64,000 nucleotides of DNA. Source: Poindextera sp036494815. GTDB lineage: Bacteria > Pseudomonadota > Alphaproteobacteria > Caulobacterales > Caulobacteraceae. Location of the stretch: positions 1 through 64,000 of the forward strand of contig DASXNV010000080.1 of the NCBI GenBank assembly GCA_036494815.1. The letters are read 5' to 3'. Numbering within the stretch: position 1 is the stretch's first letter; every line of letters starts with the position of its first letter. Both the position numbers and the translations under genes were made by a program. The notes below the pieces were generated by a model that ran no database searches, had not been told where the DNA came from, and was given only the letters and a program-made list of their open reading frames with translations. Shown piece by piece: positions 24,821-33,716 of the stretch.

Positions 24821-25145
24821 CCACTCTTCCCTCAGGCTACGATTATTGCGGACTTTTTGCATGCGCCCGGTGGGCGACAGCTGCGGCGGTCGCCGCGACC
24901 GGCTCAAATGCCTTTTTGCGATATGGGCATCAGTTTAATGAGCTTGGCCGAAGCGGATTGGAAGAAAGCCGTGATTGGCTAATCCAATCAACAGGTTTGT
25001 CCATCTTTCGCCGTTTTGCCGACCTGAGCCGCACGCGTTGTGAATATCAGGTCTGGCCTGCTTTCGGGCGCCCGCCTGGGCTTGGCTTTTTTGAGGCTCT
25101 AAGCTCGCGGCGCGAGCGCTAGGTTCAACCGCTTCGGAGCAAGTC
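24821..25145. other. Intergenic promoter region of about 325 bp
   Basis: Divergent promoter space between the MFS and TPR-sulfotransferase genes. No coding segment was recognised. It contains an inverted repeat GATTGG-CTAAT-CCAATC (24973-24989), a possible operator, and a short hairpin GCTCGC-GGC-GCGAGC (25103-25117) just upstream of the sulfotransferase ribosome site. Confidence 0.45.
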
Positions 25146-27140
25146 TTGGCCAATCCGAACTTCGGCGACAAGGTCGGCAGCGTCGATGCCGCCCTGGCCC
25201 ATGCCCGAAGCCTGTTGGGCGACCAGCCGGACGCCGCCCTGGCCCAGGCGCGGGAGGTGTTGCGCGTGGCGCCCACCCATCCCGACGCCCTGTTCCTGTC
25301 GGGGGCGGCCCTGCGCCGGATCGGCGATCCGGAGGCGGGGCGGCGGATCCTGCTGCCCCTGGCCGTCGACCATCCTGACGTCTGGGCGTTGCAGTTCGAG
25401 ATCGGCGTGGCCCAGGCGGCCCTGGGCGAGACCCGGCTGGCCGTCACAGCCCTGACCCGCGCTGCCGCGCTCAACCCCAATTCCGCGCCGGCCTGGCACG
25501 CGCTTGGCGACCAGCTGGCCATCGTCGGCGATCTGGCGAGCGCCGAGGCCGCCCACGCCCGACCGCTGGCGGGGTCGGTCCACGATCCCAACCTGCAAAA
25601 GGGCGTTCAGGCCTTGCTGGATGGACGGCCGGACGAGGCGGGGGCCTTGCTGGGCCGCCTCAATCTGCACCCCACCGACATCGTCGCCGCCCGCATGATC
25701 GCCAACGCCGCCGCGCGCCTGGACCGCGAGCCCGAGATCGAACTTCTGCTGGCCGACTGCGTGGCCCGCGCCCCCCGCTTCGCCCCCGCCCGCCAGCACC
25801 TGTCCGTGCTGCTGCACCAGCAGAACCGGGACGCCGAGGCCCTGGTTCATCTGGACCATCTGGTGCGGCAAGACCCGGCGGCGGCGGGCTTTCGCGGTCT
25901 GCGGGTGGTGGTCCTGATCCAGCTCGGCGAGTTCCAGCGGGCCATCGAGGATTGCGATTATCTGCTCCAGGCCGAGCCCCAACAGCCCCCCCTATGGCTG
26001 ACCTACGGCCACGCCCTGAAGACGGTGGGCCGCCAGGCCGACGCCATTGCCGCCTTTCGCCAGAGCCTCGCCCTGTCGCCGGGCTTCGGCGAGGCCTATT
26101 GGAGCCTGGCTAATCTGAAGACCCTGCGCTTCGAGCCGGCGGACAGGACGGCCATGCAGGCGCAACTGGCCCGCCCGGACCTGGCCCAGGAAGACCGCAT
26201 CCACCTGCACTACGCCCTGGGCAAGGCGCTGGAAGACGCCGCCTGCTACGCCGACTCGTTCCAGCACTATCAGGCGGGCGCGGGCCTTCGCCGGTCCAGC
26301 ACGCCCTACGACCCCGACGCCAACACCGCCTTTGTCCGGCGCACCATGGAAACCTTCACGCCAGCGTTGCTGACGGCGCGAGCAGGGCAGGGCTGCCAGA
26401 GCCCCGACCCCATCTTTGTCCTCGGCCTGCCGCGTTCGGGCTCCACCCTGATCGAACAGATCCTGGCCAGTCACAGCCAGGTGGAAGGCACCAAGGAACT
26501 GCCCGATCTGGTGGCCATGGCCCGGCGCCTGGCGACCTCGGGCTCGGCCGGCGCGCCGAGCGCCTATCCCGCCCTCCTGGCCCATCTCGACGCCGCGGCC
26601 TTAAGCCGTCTGGGCGAGGAATTCCTCGAACGCGCTCGGGTTCACCGTCACCTGGGTCGGCCGTTCTTCATCGACAAGTTCCCGAACAATTTCATGCATG
26701 TGGGCCTGATCTGCCTCATCCTGCCCCAGGCCAGGATCATCGACGCCCGCCGCCACCCCATGGCCACCTGCTTTTCGGCCTTCAAGCAGCATTTCGCCCA
26801 GGGCCAGACCTATAGCTACGACCTGACCGATCTTGGCCGCTACTATGCCGACTATGTGGACCTGATGGCTCATTTCGACCGGGTGTCGCCGGGCCGCATC
26901 CACCGGGTTCAGTACGAGCGGCTGGTCGAGAATACCGAGGTCGTGGTCCGGAGTTTGCTGGACTATTGCGGCCTGGATTTCGAGCCGGGTTGCCTGCGCT
27001 TCCACGAGACCGCCCGCGCCGTTCAGACCGCCAGTTCCGAACAGGTCCGCCGGCCGATCTATACAGAGGGCCTCGATCAATGGCGCCACTACGAACCCTG
27101 GCTTGGCCCACTGAAGGCGGCGCTGGGATCGGCCCTCTAG
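25146..27140 (+). CDS. TPR-repeat sulfotransferase
   Basis: The protein has 664 residues. Residues 1 to about 400 are tetratricopeptide repeats (for example ALAQAREVLRVAPTHPDALF and ALTRAAALNPNSAPAWHALG). From about 418 comes a sulfotransferase domain: the 5'-phosphosulfate loop FVLGLPRSGSTLIEQILASH, then IDKFPNNFMHVGLICLILPQ and IIDARRHPMATCFSAFKQHF for the 3'-phosphate site. Translation starts at TTG (25146) with GGAG five bases before it. The enzyme would transfer sulfate from PAPS to an unknown acceptor. No signal peptide is seen, so it acts in the cytoplasm or at the inner membrane. It precedes a TonB receptor and an alpha/beta hydrolase, a pairing often seen in this group. Confidence 0.88.
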   Translation: MANPNFGDKVGSVDAALAHARSLLGDQPDAALAQAREVLRVAPTHPDALFLSGAALRRIGDPEAGRRILLPLAVDHPDVWALQFEIGVAQAALGETRLAVTALTRAAALNPNSAPAWHALGDQLAIVGDLASAEAAHARPLAGSVHDPNLQKGVQALLDGRPDEAGALLGRLNLHPTDIVAARMIANAAARLDREPEIELLLADCVARAPRFAPARQHLSVLLHQQNRDAEALVHLDHLVRQDPAAAGFRGLRVVVLIQLGEFQRAIEDCDYLLQAEPQQPPLWLTYGHALKTVGRQADAIAAFRQSLALSPGFGEAYWSLANLKTLRFEPADRTAMQAQLARPDLAQEDRIHLHYALGKALEDAACYADSFQHYQAGAGLRRSSTPYDPDANTAFVRRTMETFTPALLTARAGQGCQSPDPIFVLGLPRSGSTLIEQILASHSQVEGTKELPDLVAMARRLATSGSAGAPSAYPALLAHLDAAALSRLGEEFLERARVHRHLGRPFFIDKFPNNFMHVGLICLILPQARIIDARRHPMATCFSAFKQHFAQGQTYSYDLTDLGRYYADYVDLMAHFDRVSPGRIHRVQYERLVENTEVVVRSLLDYCGLDFEPGCLRFHETARAVQTASSEQVRRPIYTEGLDQWRHYEPWLGPLKAALGSAL

Positions 27141-27349
27141 CGGGGGTTGCGGGGCCTTAGATGCCTTTTTTGAATGCCCTCATCCATTAAAGTCGCTTTC
27201 TAGAGCGGCCCCTGGGCCTGAGCATCCCTCTAGCTTGAACGTCGTGCAGAGACGATTTCCGGATTTCGGATCTCGCCGATCAGCCGGCGATTTCAACCTG
27301 GGGCGCGTCAGACGCCCGGCTGTGGCTGCTCTAGAGGGGGACTACCGAA

Positions 27350-29830
27350 GTGCTTGATCCGAATGGCGGCGCACAGCGCCGAGGCCTGAATGCGCTGAAG
27401 CTCGCGCTGGTATTGGTGTCCGGCGTCAGCGGCACGGCCTTGCTGCACGGCGCAGCCTGCGCCGCAGACGCCCCGGCGGCCAAGGCCGACCCGAACGCGA
27501 TCCAGGAAGTGGTGGTCACGGCCAGCCGCTCCGGCGCCCAGTCCCTGCAGAAGACGGCCATGGCCATCACCGCCATCAATGTGGATCGGATGGACAAGGC
27601 CGGTCAGGGCAATATCAGCGACTTGGCCAAGCTGGTCCCGTCCCTGAACATCACCGAGGGCGCGCCGGGCTTCAACAAGATCGACATGCGCGGCCTGACC
27701 ACGGGCGCCTATCGCACCTCCGACACCTCCGACCGCCCGCTGGTGGCGGTCTATCTCGACGAGACCCCGATCTCGGTCCAGGGGCAGACCCCGGACCTGA
27801 AGGTCATGGACCTAGAAGACGTGGAAGTCCTGCGCGGCCCGCAGGGCACGCTCTTTGGCGCCGGCTCCATGGCCGGCACAATCCGCTTCGTCACCGCCAA
27901 GCCTAACAGCCATTCGCAATTCGGCACGCTGGAGGTCAGCGCCGCCGACACCGAGCACGGCGCGGGCAGCTATAACCTACGCGGCATGTTCAACCTGCCC
28001 CTGATCGACGACATCCTCGCCGTGCGGGCCACGGTTTATGAGGGTGAGGACGGCGGCTTCATCGACAATATCGGCGACCGCAACAAGAAGAACGCCAACC
28101 AGAACCACAGCACCCAGGGCCGGCTGGCGATCCGCTATACGCCCAACGACAAGCTGACCGTCGACGCGGCCTATACCTATGAAGGCAGCCACGCGGGCGG
28201 CCTGAACTCGGTCTATTCGCACCTGCCGGCCTACACCATCTCCACCAATTCGCCTGAAGGCACCACCGACAGCTTCCAGCTCTATTCACTCAATGCGAAA
28301 TACGATCTGGGCTTCGCCGACCTGGTCAGCTCGACCTCCTATACCTGGCGCCAGATCGGCTTCCACATGAGCGACGAGGCGACCATCGCCTATTTCTTCG
28401 CCAACTATTCCAGCACGCCGCTGCCCAGCATCCCCAACACGACCTATCCCGTGTTTCCCGCGGAGACGACCTATAACCAGCAGGTGGCCAACGCCATTCC
28501 GGCCGAGAAATACGGGATCACCAACAAGGTCCACGACTTCATGCAGGAAGTCCGCCTGGTGTCCAAGAATGACGGTCCGGTCAAATGGACCGTGGGCGCC
28601 TTCTACGAGCATCAGCGCCGCAACCTGTATCAGGACATCCCGGTTCCGGGCTTCGACAGCCTGTCCTATACGAGCCTCTACACCGGGCTCAACACGCCCA
28701 ACGGCAAGTACGACTCCAAGCTGGTCGACGGCGCCTATAATTCCAACGACATCTTCTCGGGCGCGCAGAACCAGACCGAACACCAGCTGGCCATCTTCAC
28801 CGACGACACCTGGCACGTCACCGACAAGCTCGATCTGACCGCCGGCGTCCGCTATTTCGACTTCGGTGAGGACTATTACCTGTTCGAAGGCGGCATCTAT
28901 GGCGTGATCAACCACGTCCCGCTGACCCAGCGCGCGTCCCTGTCCTCCAGCGGCTTCAATCCGCGCTTCAATGTCTCCTACCACGTCGACAACAACCTGA
29001 TGCTCTATGCCGAGGCCGCCAAGGGCTTCCGCTACGGCGGCGCCAACCAGCCGGTGCCCACCGGCGCAACGGGGATCGCCAACCGGTGCCAGAACGACTT
29101 GGCGTCCTATGGCTACACCCAGGCGCCGTTGACCTTCGGACCGGATCACCTTTGGAGCTATTCAGTCGGTGAAAAAGGCAAGTTCGCTGACGGGCAACTG
29201 ACCCTCAACGCCGACGCCTATTGGGTCGACTGGGAGGATGTGCAGACCCGGCTGCTGTTGAACTGCTCCTATTTCTTCACCGACAACAAGGGCAAGATCA
29301 CCAGCCGCGGCATCGAGGCCGAAGCCAATTTCCGCTTCAGCCCGGAGCTCAGCGTCGGGGCCAGCACCTCGTACAACGACTCCCACGCCGACGGGAATAT
29401 CCCCACGGTGGGCGCCTTCGACGGCAACCAGACGCCCTATTCGCCCAAATGGATCGCCAGTTTCTCGGTCTATTATGATCGGCCGATCGCCAGCGGCGTC
29501 CTGCACGCCCAGGCCAGCTATCAGTATCGCGGCCAGGAACAGACCACCTTCGACAAATTCGCCACGCTCTATGACGCCACGACTGGGATCCTGACCAAGA
29601 ACGGGCTCAGCCAGTCTTTCGCCGTCATTCCGTCCTCGGAGAATGTCAGCGCGTCCGTGGCCTACGATTTCGGCAACTACGAAGTGGGCCTGTTCGGCAA
29701 CAACCTCACCGACGGCGTCAAGGTGACCGACATCCAGCGCGCGACCTATTACGCGGCCTACCAGGCCGGCGATCGTGAAACCGTGGCCCGTCCGCGCACC
29801 ATCGGCGCGCGGCTCAAGGTCAAGTTCTAG
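27350..29830 (+). CDS. TonB-dependent receptor
   Basis: The protein has 826 residues. It starts at a GTG (27350) with GAGGGGG upstream. A signal peptide (LALVLVSGVSGTALLHGAAC) is followed by the TonB-box region IQEVVVTASRSG, a plug (LAKLVPSLNITEGAPGF, DLEDVEVLRGPQGTLFGAGS) and a barrel ending in the aromatic-rich, charged terminus ARLKVKF. The pattern 'VLRGPQGTLFGAGSMAGTIRF' (split here as plug residues) is typical of the CirA/FecA-like sphingomonad-caulobacter receptors of unknown ligand. It lies between a TPR-sulfotransferase and an exported alpha/beta hydrolase on the same strand. The three may share a transcript. Ligand unknown. Confidence 0.9.
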   Translation: MLDPNGGAQRRGLNALKLALVLVSGVSGTALLHGAACAADAPAAKADPNAIQEVVVTASRSGAQSLQKTAMAITAINVDRMDKAGQGNISDLAKLVPSLNITEGAPGFNKIDMRGLTTGAYRTSDTSDRPLVAVYLDETPISVQGQTPDLKVMDLEDVEVLRGPQGTLFGAGSMAGTIRFVTAKPNSHSQFGTLEVSAADTEHGAGSYNLRGMFNLPLIDDILAVRATVYEGEDGGFIDNIGDRNKKNANQNHSTQGRLAIRYTPNDKLTVDAAYTYEGSHAGGLNSVYSHLPAYTISTNSPEGTTDSFQLYSLNAKYDLGFADLVSSTSYTWRQIGFHMSDEATIAYFFANYSSTPLPSIPNTTYPVFPAETTYNQQVANAIPAEKYGITNKVHDFMQEVRLVSKNDGPVKWTVGAFYEHQRRNLYQDIPVPGFDSLSYTSLYTGLNTPNGKYDSKLVDGAYNSNDIFSGAQNQTEHQLAIFTDDTWHVTDKLDLTAGVRYFDFGEDYYLFEGGIYGVINHVPLTQRASLSSSGFNPRFNVSYHVDNNLMLYAEAAKGFRYGGANQPVPTGATGIANRCQNDLASYGYTQAPLTFGPDHLWSYSVGEKGKFADGQLTLNADAYWVDWEDVQTRLLLNCSYFFTDNKGKITSRGIEAEANFRFSPELSVGASTSYNDSHADGNIPTVGAFDGNQTPYSPKWIASFSVYYDRPIASGVLHAQASYQYRGQEQTTFDKFATLYDATTGILTKNGLSQSFAVIPSSENVSASVAYDFGNYEVGLFGNNLTDGVKVTDIQRATYYAAYQAGDRETVARPRTIGARLKVKF

Positions 29831-29837
29831 GGCATGG

Positions 29838-29858
29838 TCCCAGCCCGGGCGGCTGGGA
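29838..29858. terminator. Hairpin after TonB receptor gene
   Basis: TCCCAGCC (29838-29845), loop CGGGC, GGCTGGGA (29851-29858): a perfect 8-bp stem eight bases after the TonB receptor stop. There is no U-tract, so it may attenuate, protect the mRNA end or simply be structured. The next gene begins at 29923 on the same strand. Confidence 0.5.
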
Positions 29859-29922
29859 TATTGCTCCATTAATTCGGGGGCCTGTGCTTCGGTGCGGGTC
29901 CCCAATTTCATTGAGGACAGTC

Positions 29923-31272
29923 GTGATTCGAATGCGCGTCATCTTGTTCCCGGTTCTGACCGCCCTTGTGCTGGGGCTAGCTGGCGCGCCAGCCTCGGCC
30001 TCGCCTCGCCCGCCGAGCGCGCCGAGCGTGGATGCGCCGGAACTGGCCCATCTCGGCCCCTATGCAGTGGGCCTGAAGCGCTTCGACCTGACCCAGGCCG
30101 GCCAGGTCGACCTGGCCCACCTGGACGTGGCCAGCGGCGCCGCGCCGGTGGGCGACCGGGTGCTGCCCATCAGCCTCTGGTATCCGGCCCAGGCTTTGGT
30201 GGGCGCGGCGACGGTCGCCTATGAAGGAGCCCTGCCGGCGGAAAAGCCCAGCGAGCCCGCGGTCCGCATCTCCGCCTCGGGTGTCGCGGTGCTGAACGCC
30301 GCCCCGGTCAAGGGCCAGCGCTTTCCGCTGATTATCCTCTCCCACGGTTATAGCGGCGCGCCGGAAGCCATGACCTGGCTGGCCGAGAACCTGGCCTCCA
30401 AGGGCTATGTGGTGGTGGGGATCAGCCACCGCGACCCGCCCTATGGCGATCCACGCAGCTTCGCCGGCCCTTTGCTGCGCCGGCCGCTGGACCAGGCCTT
30501 CGTCGCCCGGACCCTGTTGACGCGCGTAAAGGGCGGAGATGCCTTCCTGTCCAGCCTGATCGATCCCGAGCGGGTGGCCCTGATCGGCTATTCCATGGGC
30601 GGCTATGGTGTGCTGACCGAGGCCGCCGGCGGGTTCGATCCGGCGGGGGCGCCCGCCCAGCAACTGCCGCGGCGCTATATCGGCCCCTATGTGCCCGGCG
30701 GCGCTCAGCGCGACGACCTGCATATCGACGGGCTCAAGGCGGTGGTCGCCATCTCCCCCTATACCGGTCGTCCCGGCGCGCCGGTGCTGTCGCCCCAGGC
30801 CTATGGCTCGATCCGCATGCCCTTGCTGCTGATCGTCGGCGACCGCGACCACACGGTCGGGTTCGCGGGAGTAAAGGCCGCGTTCGATCAGGCGCTCCAC
30901 GCCCCGCGCCGCCTCTTGGTGTTCCACCAGGCCGGCCACTCCATCGGCATGAACCCGGCGGTGGCCGACGACGAGACAAGCCTGTGGGCGCTGGACTGGT
31001 TCGACGATCCGGTGTGGCGCAAGGACCGCATCATCGGCGTCAGCCTGCACTTCATCACCGCCTTCCTCGACCGCTATGTGAAGGGCGATGAGAGCCGGGC
31101 GGCCTATCTCGATGTTTCTACGCCTGAATCCAACGACTCCGTCTGGCCCGAAGCCCAGGCCGGCGCCTATGGCGCCTACAGCCTTGGCGCCTCGCCCATC
31201 ACCGTCTGGAAAGGCTTCCAGCGCGTGCATGACGACGGGCTTGAGCTGCTGCGAGGTGATCCGGCGCCGTAG
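29923..31272 (+). CDS. Exported alpha/beta hydrolase (dienelactone/PAF-acetylhydrolase-like)
   Basis: The protein has about 449 residues. The GTG at 29923 has GAGGA five bases before it, and an ATG three codons on is also possible. A signal peptide (MRVILFPVLTALVLGLAGAP) precedes an alpha/beta hydrolase with FPLIILSHGYSGAPEAMTWL (oxyanion loop), nucleophile elbow LIGYSMGGYGVL, and the late acid and His in LLLIVGDRDHTVGFAGV and LVFHQAGHSIGMN. The N-terminal half and length resemble exported PAF-acetylhydrolase-like esterases. It follows the TonB receptor and TPR-sulfotransferase, so it may hydrolyse the imported compound in the periplasm. The substrate is unknown. Confidence 0.8.
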   Translation: MIRMRVILFPVLTALVLGLAGAPASASPRPPSAPSVDAPELAHLGPYAVGLKRFDLTQAGQVDLAHLDVASGAAPVGDRVLPISLWYPAQALVGAATVAYEGALPAEKPSEPAVRISASGVAVLNAAPVKGQRFPLIILSHGYSGAPEAMTWLAENLASKGYVVVGISHRDPPYGDPRSFAGPLLRRPLDQAFVARTLLTRVKGGDAFLSSLIDPERVALIGYSMGGYGVLTEAAGGFDPAGAPAQQLPRRYIGPYVPGGAQRDDLHIDGLKAVVAISPYTGRPGAPVLSPQAYGSIRMPLLLIVGDRDHTVGFAGVKAAFDQALHAPRRLLVFHQAGHSIGMNPAVADDETSLWALDWFDDPVWRKDRIIGVSLHFITAFLDRYVKGDESRAAYLDVSTPESNDSVWPEAQAGAYGAYSLGASPITVWKGFQRVHDDGLELLRGDPAP

Positions 31273-31311
31273 GGTGTAGGTGGGTTCTGATTGGTCTAAA
31301 TCATTCCAATC

Positions 31312-32247
31312 CTAGTCCCCCGCCATGGCCCCCTGGTTCGCCGTTTGCGCCCCGAAGCGGCCGATCATCCAGCTGCGGAACAGGGATATGACCGGGTCGG
31401 CCAGGTCTTCCGGGTGGAACTTGAGGTAATAGCCGTAGCCTTCCTCGAACACGGCGTTGGGGTAGGGCGCGGTCAGGCGGCCCTCGGCTATGTCGACGGC
31501 CAGCATGTCGATGTCGGCCAGAACGATCCCGTCGCCGGACATGGCGTATTGCACCGCCGACATGGACGTGTCGAAGGCCACGCCCCGGTCGGTGTCGAGG
31601 TTCAGGCCGCATTGGTGGGCGAAGGTGGTCCACAGAAAGTCGCGCGGCTGGTTGTCCAGCTTGCTGTGCAGCAATTCGTTGTCGGCCAGGAAATCGCCCA
31701 GGCTCTTGCCCGCCTCACGTTCGGCCAGCTGCGGCGAGCACATGGGCGTCACCCGCACCATCCACAGAAGATCGGTGACCCGGTCATCGACGGTGGGCCG
31801 GTCATAGACCACCGCCACATCGTGATCGTGGCTGGGCAGGCCGGTGACGTGGCTCGATGACACGTCGATGCGGATGTCGGGGAACTCGCGGCGGAAATCG
31901 CGCAGGATCGGCAAGGCCAGGTGGTGCAGCAGCGAGGGCGGCATATGCACCCGCAGGGTCCGCGCGCTGCGCTCGCCCTGCTGGATCAGGTTCAGGGTCT
32001 GCTCGATGCGGTCGAAGGCCTTGCTGACCACTGGTAACAGGGCCGCGCCGGCCTCGGTCAGCACCAGGCCATGCGGGCGGCGCTCCAGCAGCGGCTTGCC
32101 CAGGATCTCCTCCAGGCTGATCACGTGGCGGCTCAGCGCGCTTTGGGATACGTGCAGGGCCTGGGCGCCTACGGTGAAACTCAGATTGCGGCCCACCGCC
32201 TCATAGGCGCGAAGGGCGTTCAGCGGCAGCCAACGGCGATTGATCAC
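31312..32247 (-). CDS. LysR-family regulator (GcvA-like)
   Basis: The protein has about 311 residues if the GTG at 32247 is used (AAGGA seven bases upstream). A TTG at 32268 would add seven residues. The N-terminal helix-turn-helix is LNALRAYEAVGRNLSFTVGA and ALHVSQSALSRHVISLEE. The effector domain (LRVHMPPSLLHHLALPILRD, DIRIDVSSSHVTG) follows. The WLPLNALRAYEAVGR opening is the GcvA/AmpR-type form. It is divergent from the Rieske oxygenase cluster, with repeated ATGCGA motifs between, so it most likely controls that cluster in response to its substrate. Confidence 0.88.
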   Translation of the reverse strand: MINRRWLPLNALRAYEAVGRNLSFTVGAQALHVSQSALSRHVISLEEILGKPLLERRPHGLVLTEAGAALLPVVSKAFDRIEQTLNLIQQGERSARTLRVHMPPSLLHHLALPILRDFRREFPDIRIDVSSSHVTGLPSHDHDVAVVYDRPTVDDRVTDLLWMVRVTPMCSPQLAEREAGKSLGDFLADNELLHSKLDNQPRDFLWTTFAHQCGLNLDTDRGVAFDTSMSAVQYAMSGDGIVLADIDMLAVDIAEGRLTAPYPNAVFEEGYGYYLKFHPEDLADPVISLFRSWMIGRFGAQTANQGAMAGD

Positions 32248-32397
32248 AGGGCGGTCCTTGGATCCCAAAAGGGCCGGCTTGGCCGGAGCGTCATACGGCC
32301 ATCATCCGCGGCGCCCGCCAACGTGAAAATACTGGCCGGGCCGCAGAATCTCCATACCAGACACTATCAGACCGGCAGACCCGTGTTCGACAGCCGT

Positions 32398-32455
32398 GAA
32401 ATGCGAATAAGCCTATGCGGAAATGCGATTGCCCAGGCTCTGGAGCGTCATGCGA
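32398..32455. promoter_or_regulatory. Repeated ATGCGA motifs upstream of the Rieske cluster
   Basis: GAAATGCGA is present at 32398-32406 and again at 32420-32428, a 22-bp period. A third ATGCGA lies at 32450-32455, overlapping GCGATATTCGC. The repeats lie between the divergent LysR gene and the Rieske gene. Same-face spacing fits tetrameric LysR binding. This is inference from position and spacing. Confidence 0.5.
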
Positions 32456-32480
32456 TATTCGCTTCGATCAAGGAGCACCG

Positions 32481-33716
32481 ATGGTCGATCTCGGTAAAAT
32501 CAGCGCGCTGCTCAAGGCGCGGCGTCCCGGACACAGCCTGCCCCAGGGTCTGTACAACGACCCCGAGGCCTTCGCCTTTGATCTGGAGGCGATCTACAAG
32601 CACTCCTGGCTGCAGGTGGGTTTCGAGGTCGAGCTGCCAAAGCCCGGCAGCCACATGGCCATCACCCTCGGCCTCTGGCCCGTCCTGGTGCTGCGCGACC
32701 GCGCGGGCGAGCTGCGCGCCTTCCACAATTCCTGCCGCCATCGCGGCTCCCAGGTCTGCGCCGACGGCCACGGCTCTTCGGCCCGGCTGGTCTGCCCCTA
32801 TCACCGCTGGACCTATGAGCTGACCGGCGAACTGGTCCACGCCGGGCGCATGCCGAACGATTTCGACATGACCGACCATGGCCTCAAGCCCATCCACCTG
32901 GCCAATATCGGCGGCGTGCTGTTCGTCTGCCTGGGCGACGATCCGCCTGAGATCGAAACCCTTCGACAGAAGCTCACCCCGCTCCTGGCCCCCCACAACC
33001 TGGCCAACGCCAAGTTGGCGCACGAAAGCACCCTGCACGAGCGCGGCAACTGGAAGCTGGTGATGGAGAATGCGCGCGAGTGCTACCACTGCGCCACCGG
33101 CCATCCGGAGCTGGCGCTGAGCTTTCCCGTCGGCGCCTCGGGCCACTTCGACTATGGCGAGGACGCCAGCCTGGAGCGGTTCAACGAACGCATGGCTGGG
33201 CTGGGCCTGGACGTGGGTCCCGTGGAAGGGACCTGGTGGCAGGCCATGCGCTTCGCCCTCAACGAGGGCTGCGTGTCCATGACAACCGATGGCCGCCCCA
33301 CCGTCTCCAAGCTCATGTGCGAGATCGGCGAGGGCGATATTGGCTCGCTGCGCTGGTCGATCGAGCCGCACAGCTTCACCCATGCCTGCGGCGACTACGC
33401 CTTCATGTTCAGCGCCCTGCCGATCAGCCCTACCGAGACCGTGGTCCACTCCAAATGGCTGGTGCACAAGGACGCGGTGGAGGGGGTCGACTATGACCTG
33501 GAGCGCCTAACCCACCTGTGGACCGCCACCAACCTGCAGGATCGCGACCTGGTGGAAACCAACCAGCGTGGGGTCAATTCGCCGGGCTACACGCCGGGGC
33601 CCTATTCGGTGGACGCCGAGGCCTTGGCCCTGCGCTTCGTCGATTGGTATCATGACACCGCCAAAGCCTATGTCGCCAAGGCCTGTGTCGCCAAAGCCAG
33701 TGTCAGGGAAGCCTAG
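32481..33716 (+). CDS. Rieske-type oxygenase, large subunit (betaine-demethylase/GbcA-like)
   Basis: The protein has about 411 residues. The Rieske [2Fe-2S] motif has Cys85, His87, Cys105 and His108 (NSCRHRGSQ and VCPYHRWTY). A mononuclear-iron site NARECYHCATGHPEL supplies His203 and His208. A late segment, NQRGVNSPGYTPGPYSVDAE, matches the glycine-betaine/stachydrine demethylase branch. The C-terminus carries a small internal repeat (YVAKACVAKASV). I chose the ATG at 32481 because AAGGAG precedes it. The reductase partner usually required is not adjacent. With the downstream PLP and flavin enzymes it probably starts demethylation of an N-methylated amino acid. The exact substrate is inference. 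Confidence 0.85.
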   Translation: MVDLGKISALLKARRPGHSLPQGLYNDPEAFAFDLEAIYKHSWLQVGFEVELPKPGSHMAITLGLWPVLVLRDRAGELRAFHNSCRHRGSQVCADGHGSSARLVCPYHRWTYELTGELVHAGRMPNDFDMTDHGLKPIHLANIGGVLFVCLGDDPPEIETLRQKLTPLLAPHNLANAKLAHESTLHERGNWKLVMENARECYHCATGHPELALSFPVGASGHFDYGEDASLERFNERMAGLGLDVGPVEGTWWQAMRFALNEGCVSMTTDGRPTVSKLMCEIGEGDIGSLRWSIEPHSFTHACGDYAFMFSALPISPTETVVHSKWLVHKDAVEGVDYDLERLTHLWTATNLQDRDLVETNQRGVNSPGYTPGPYSVDAEALALRFVDWYHDTAKAYVAKACVAKASVREA

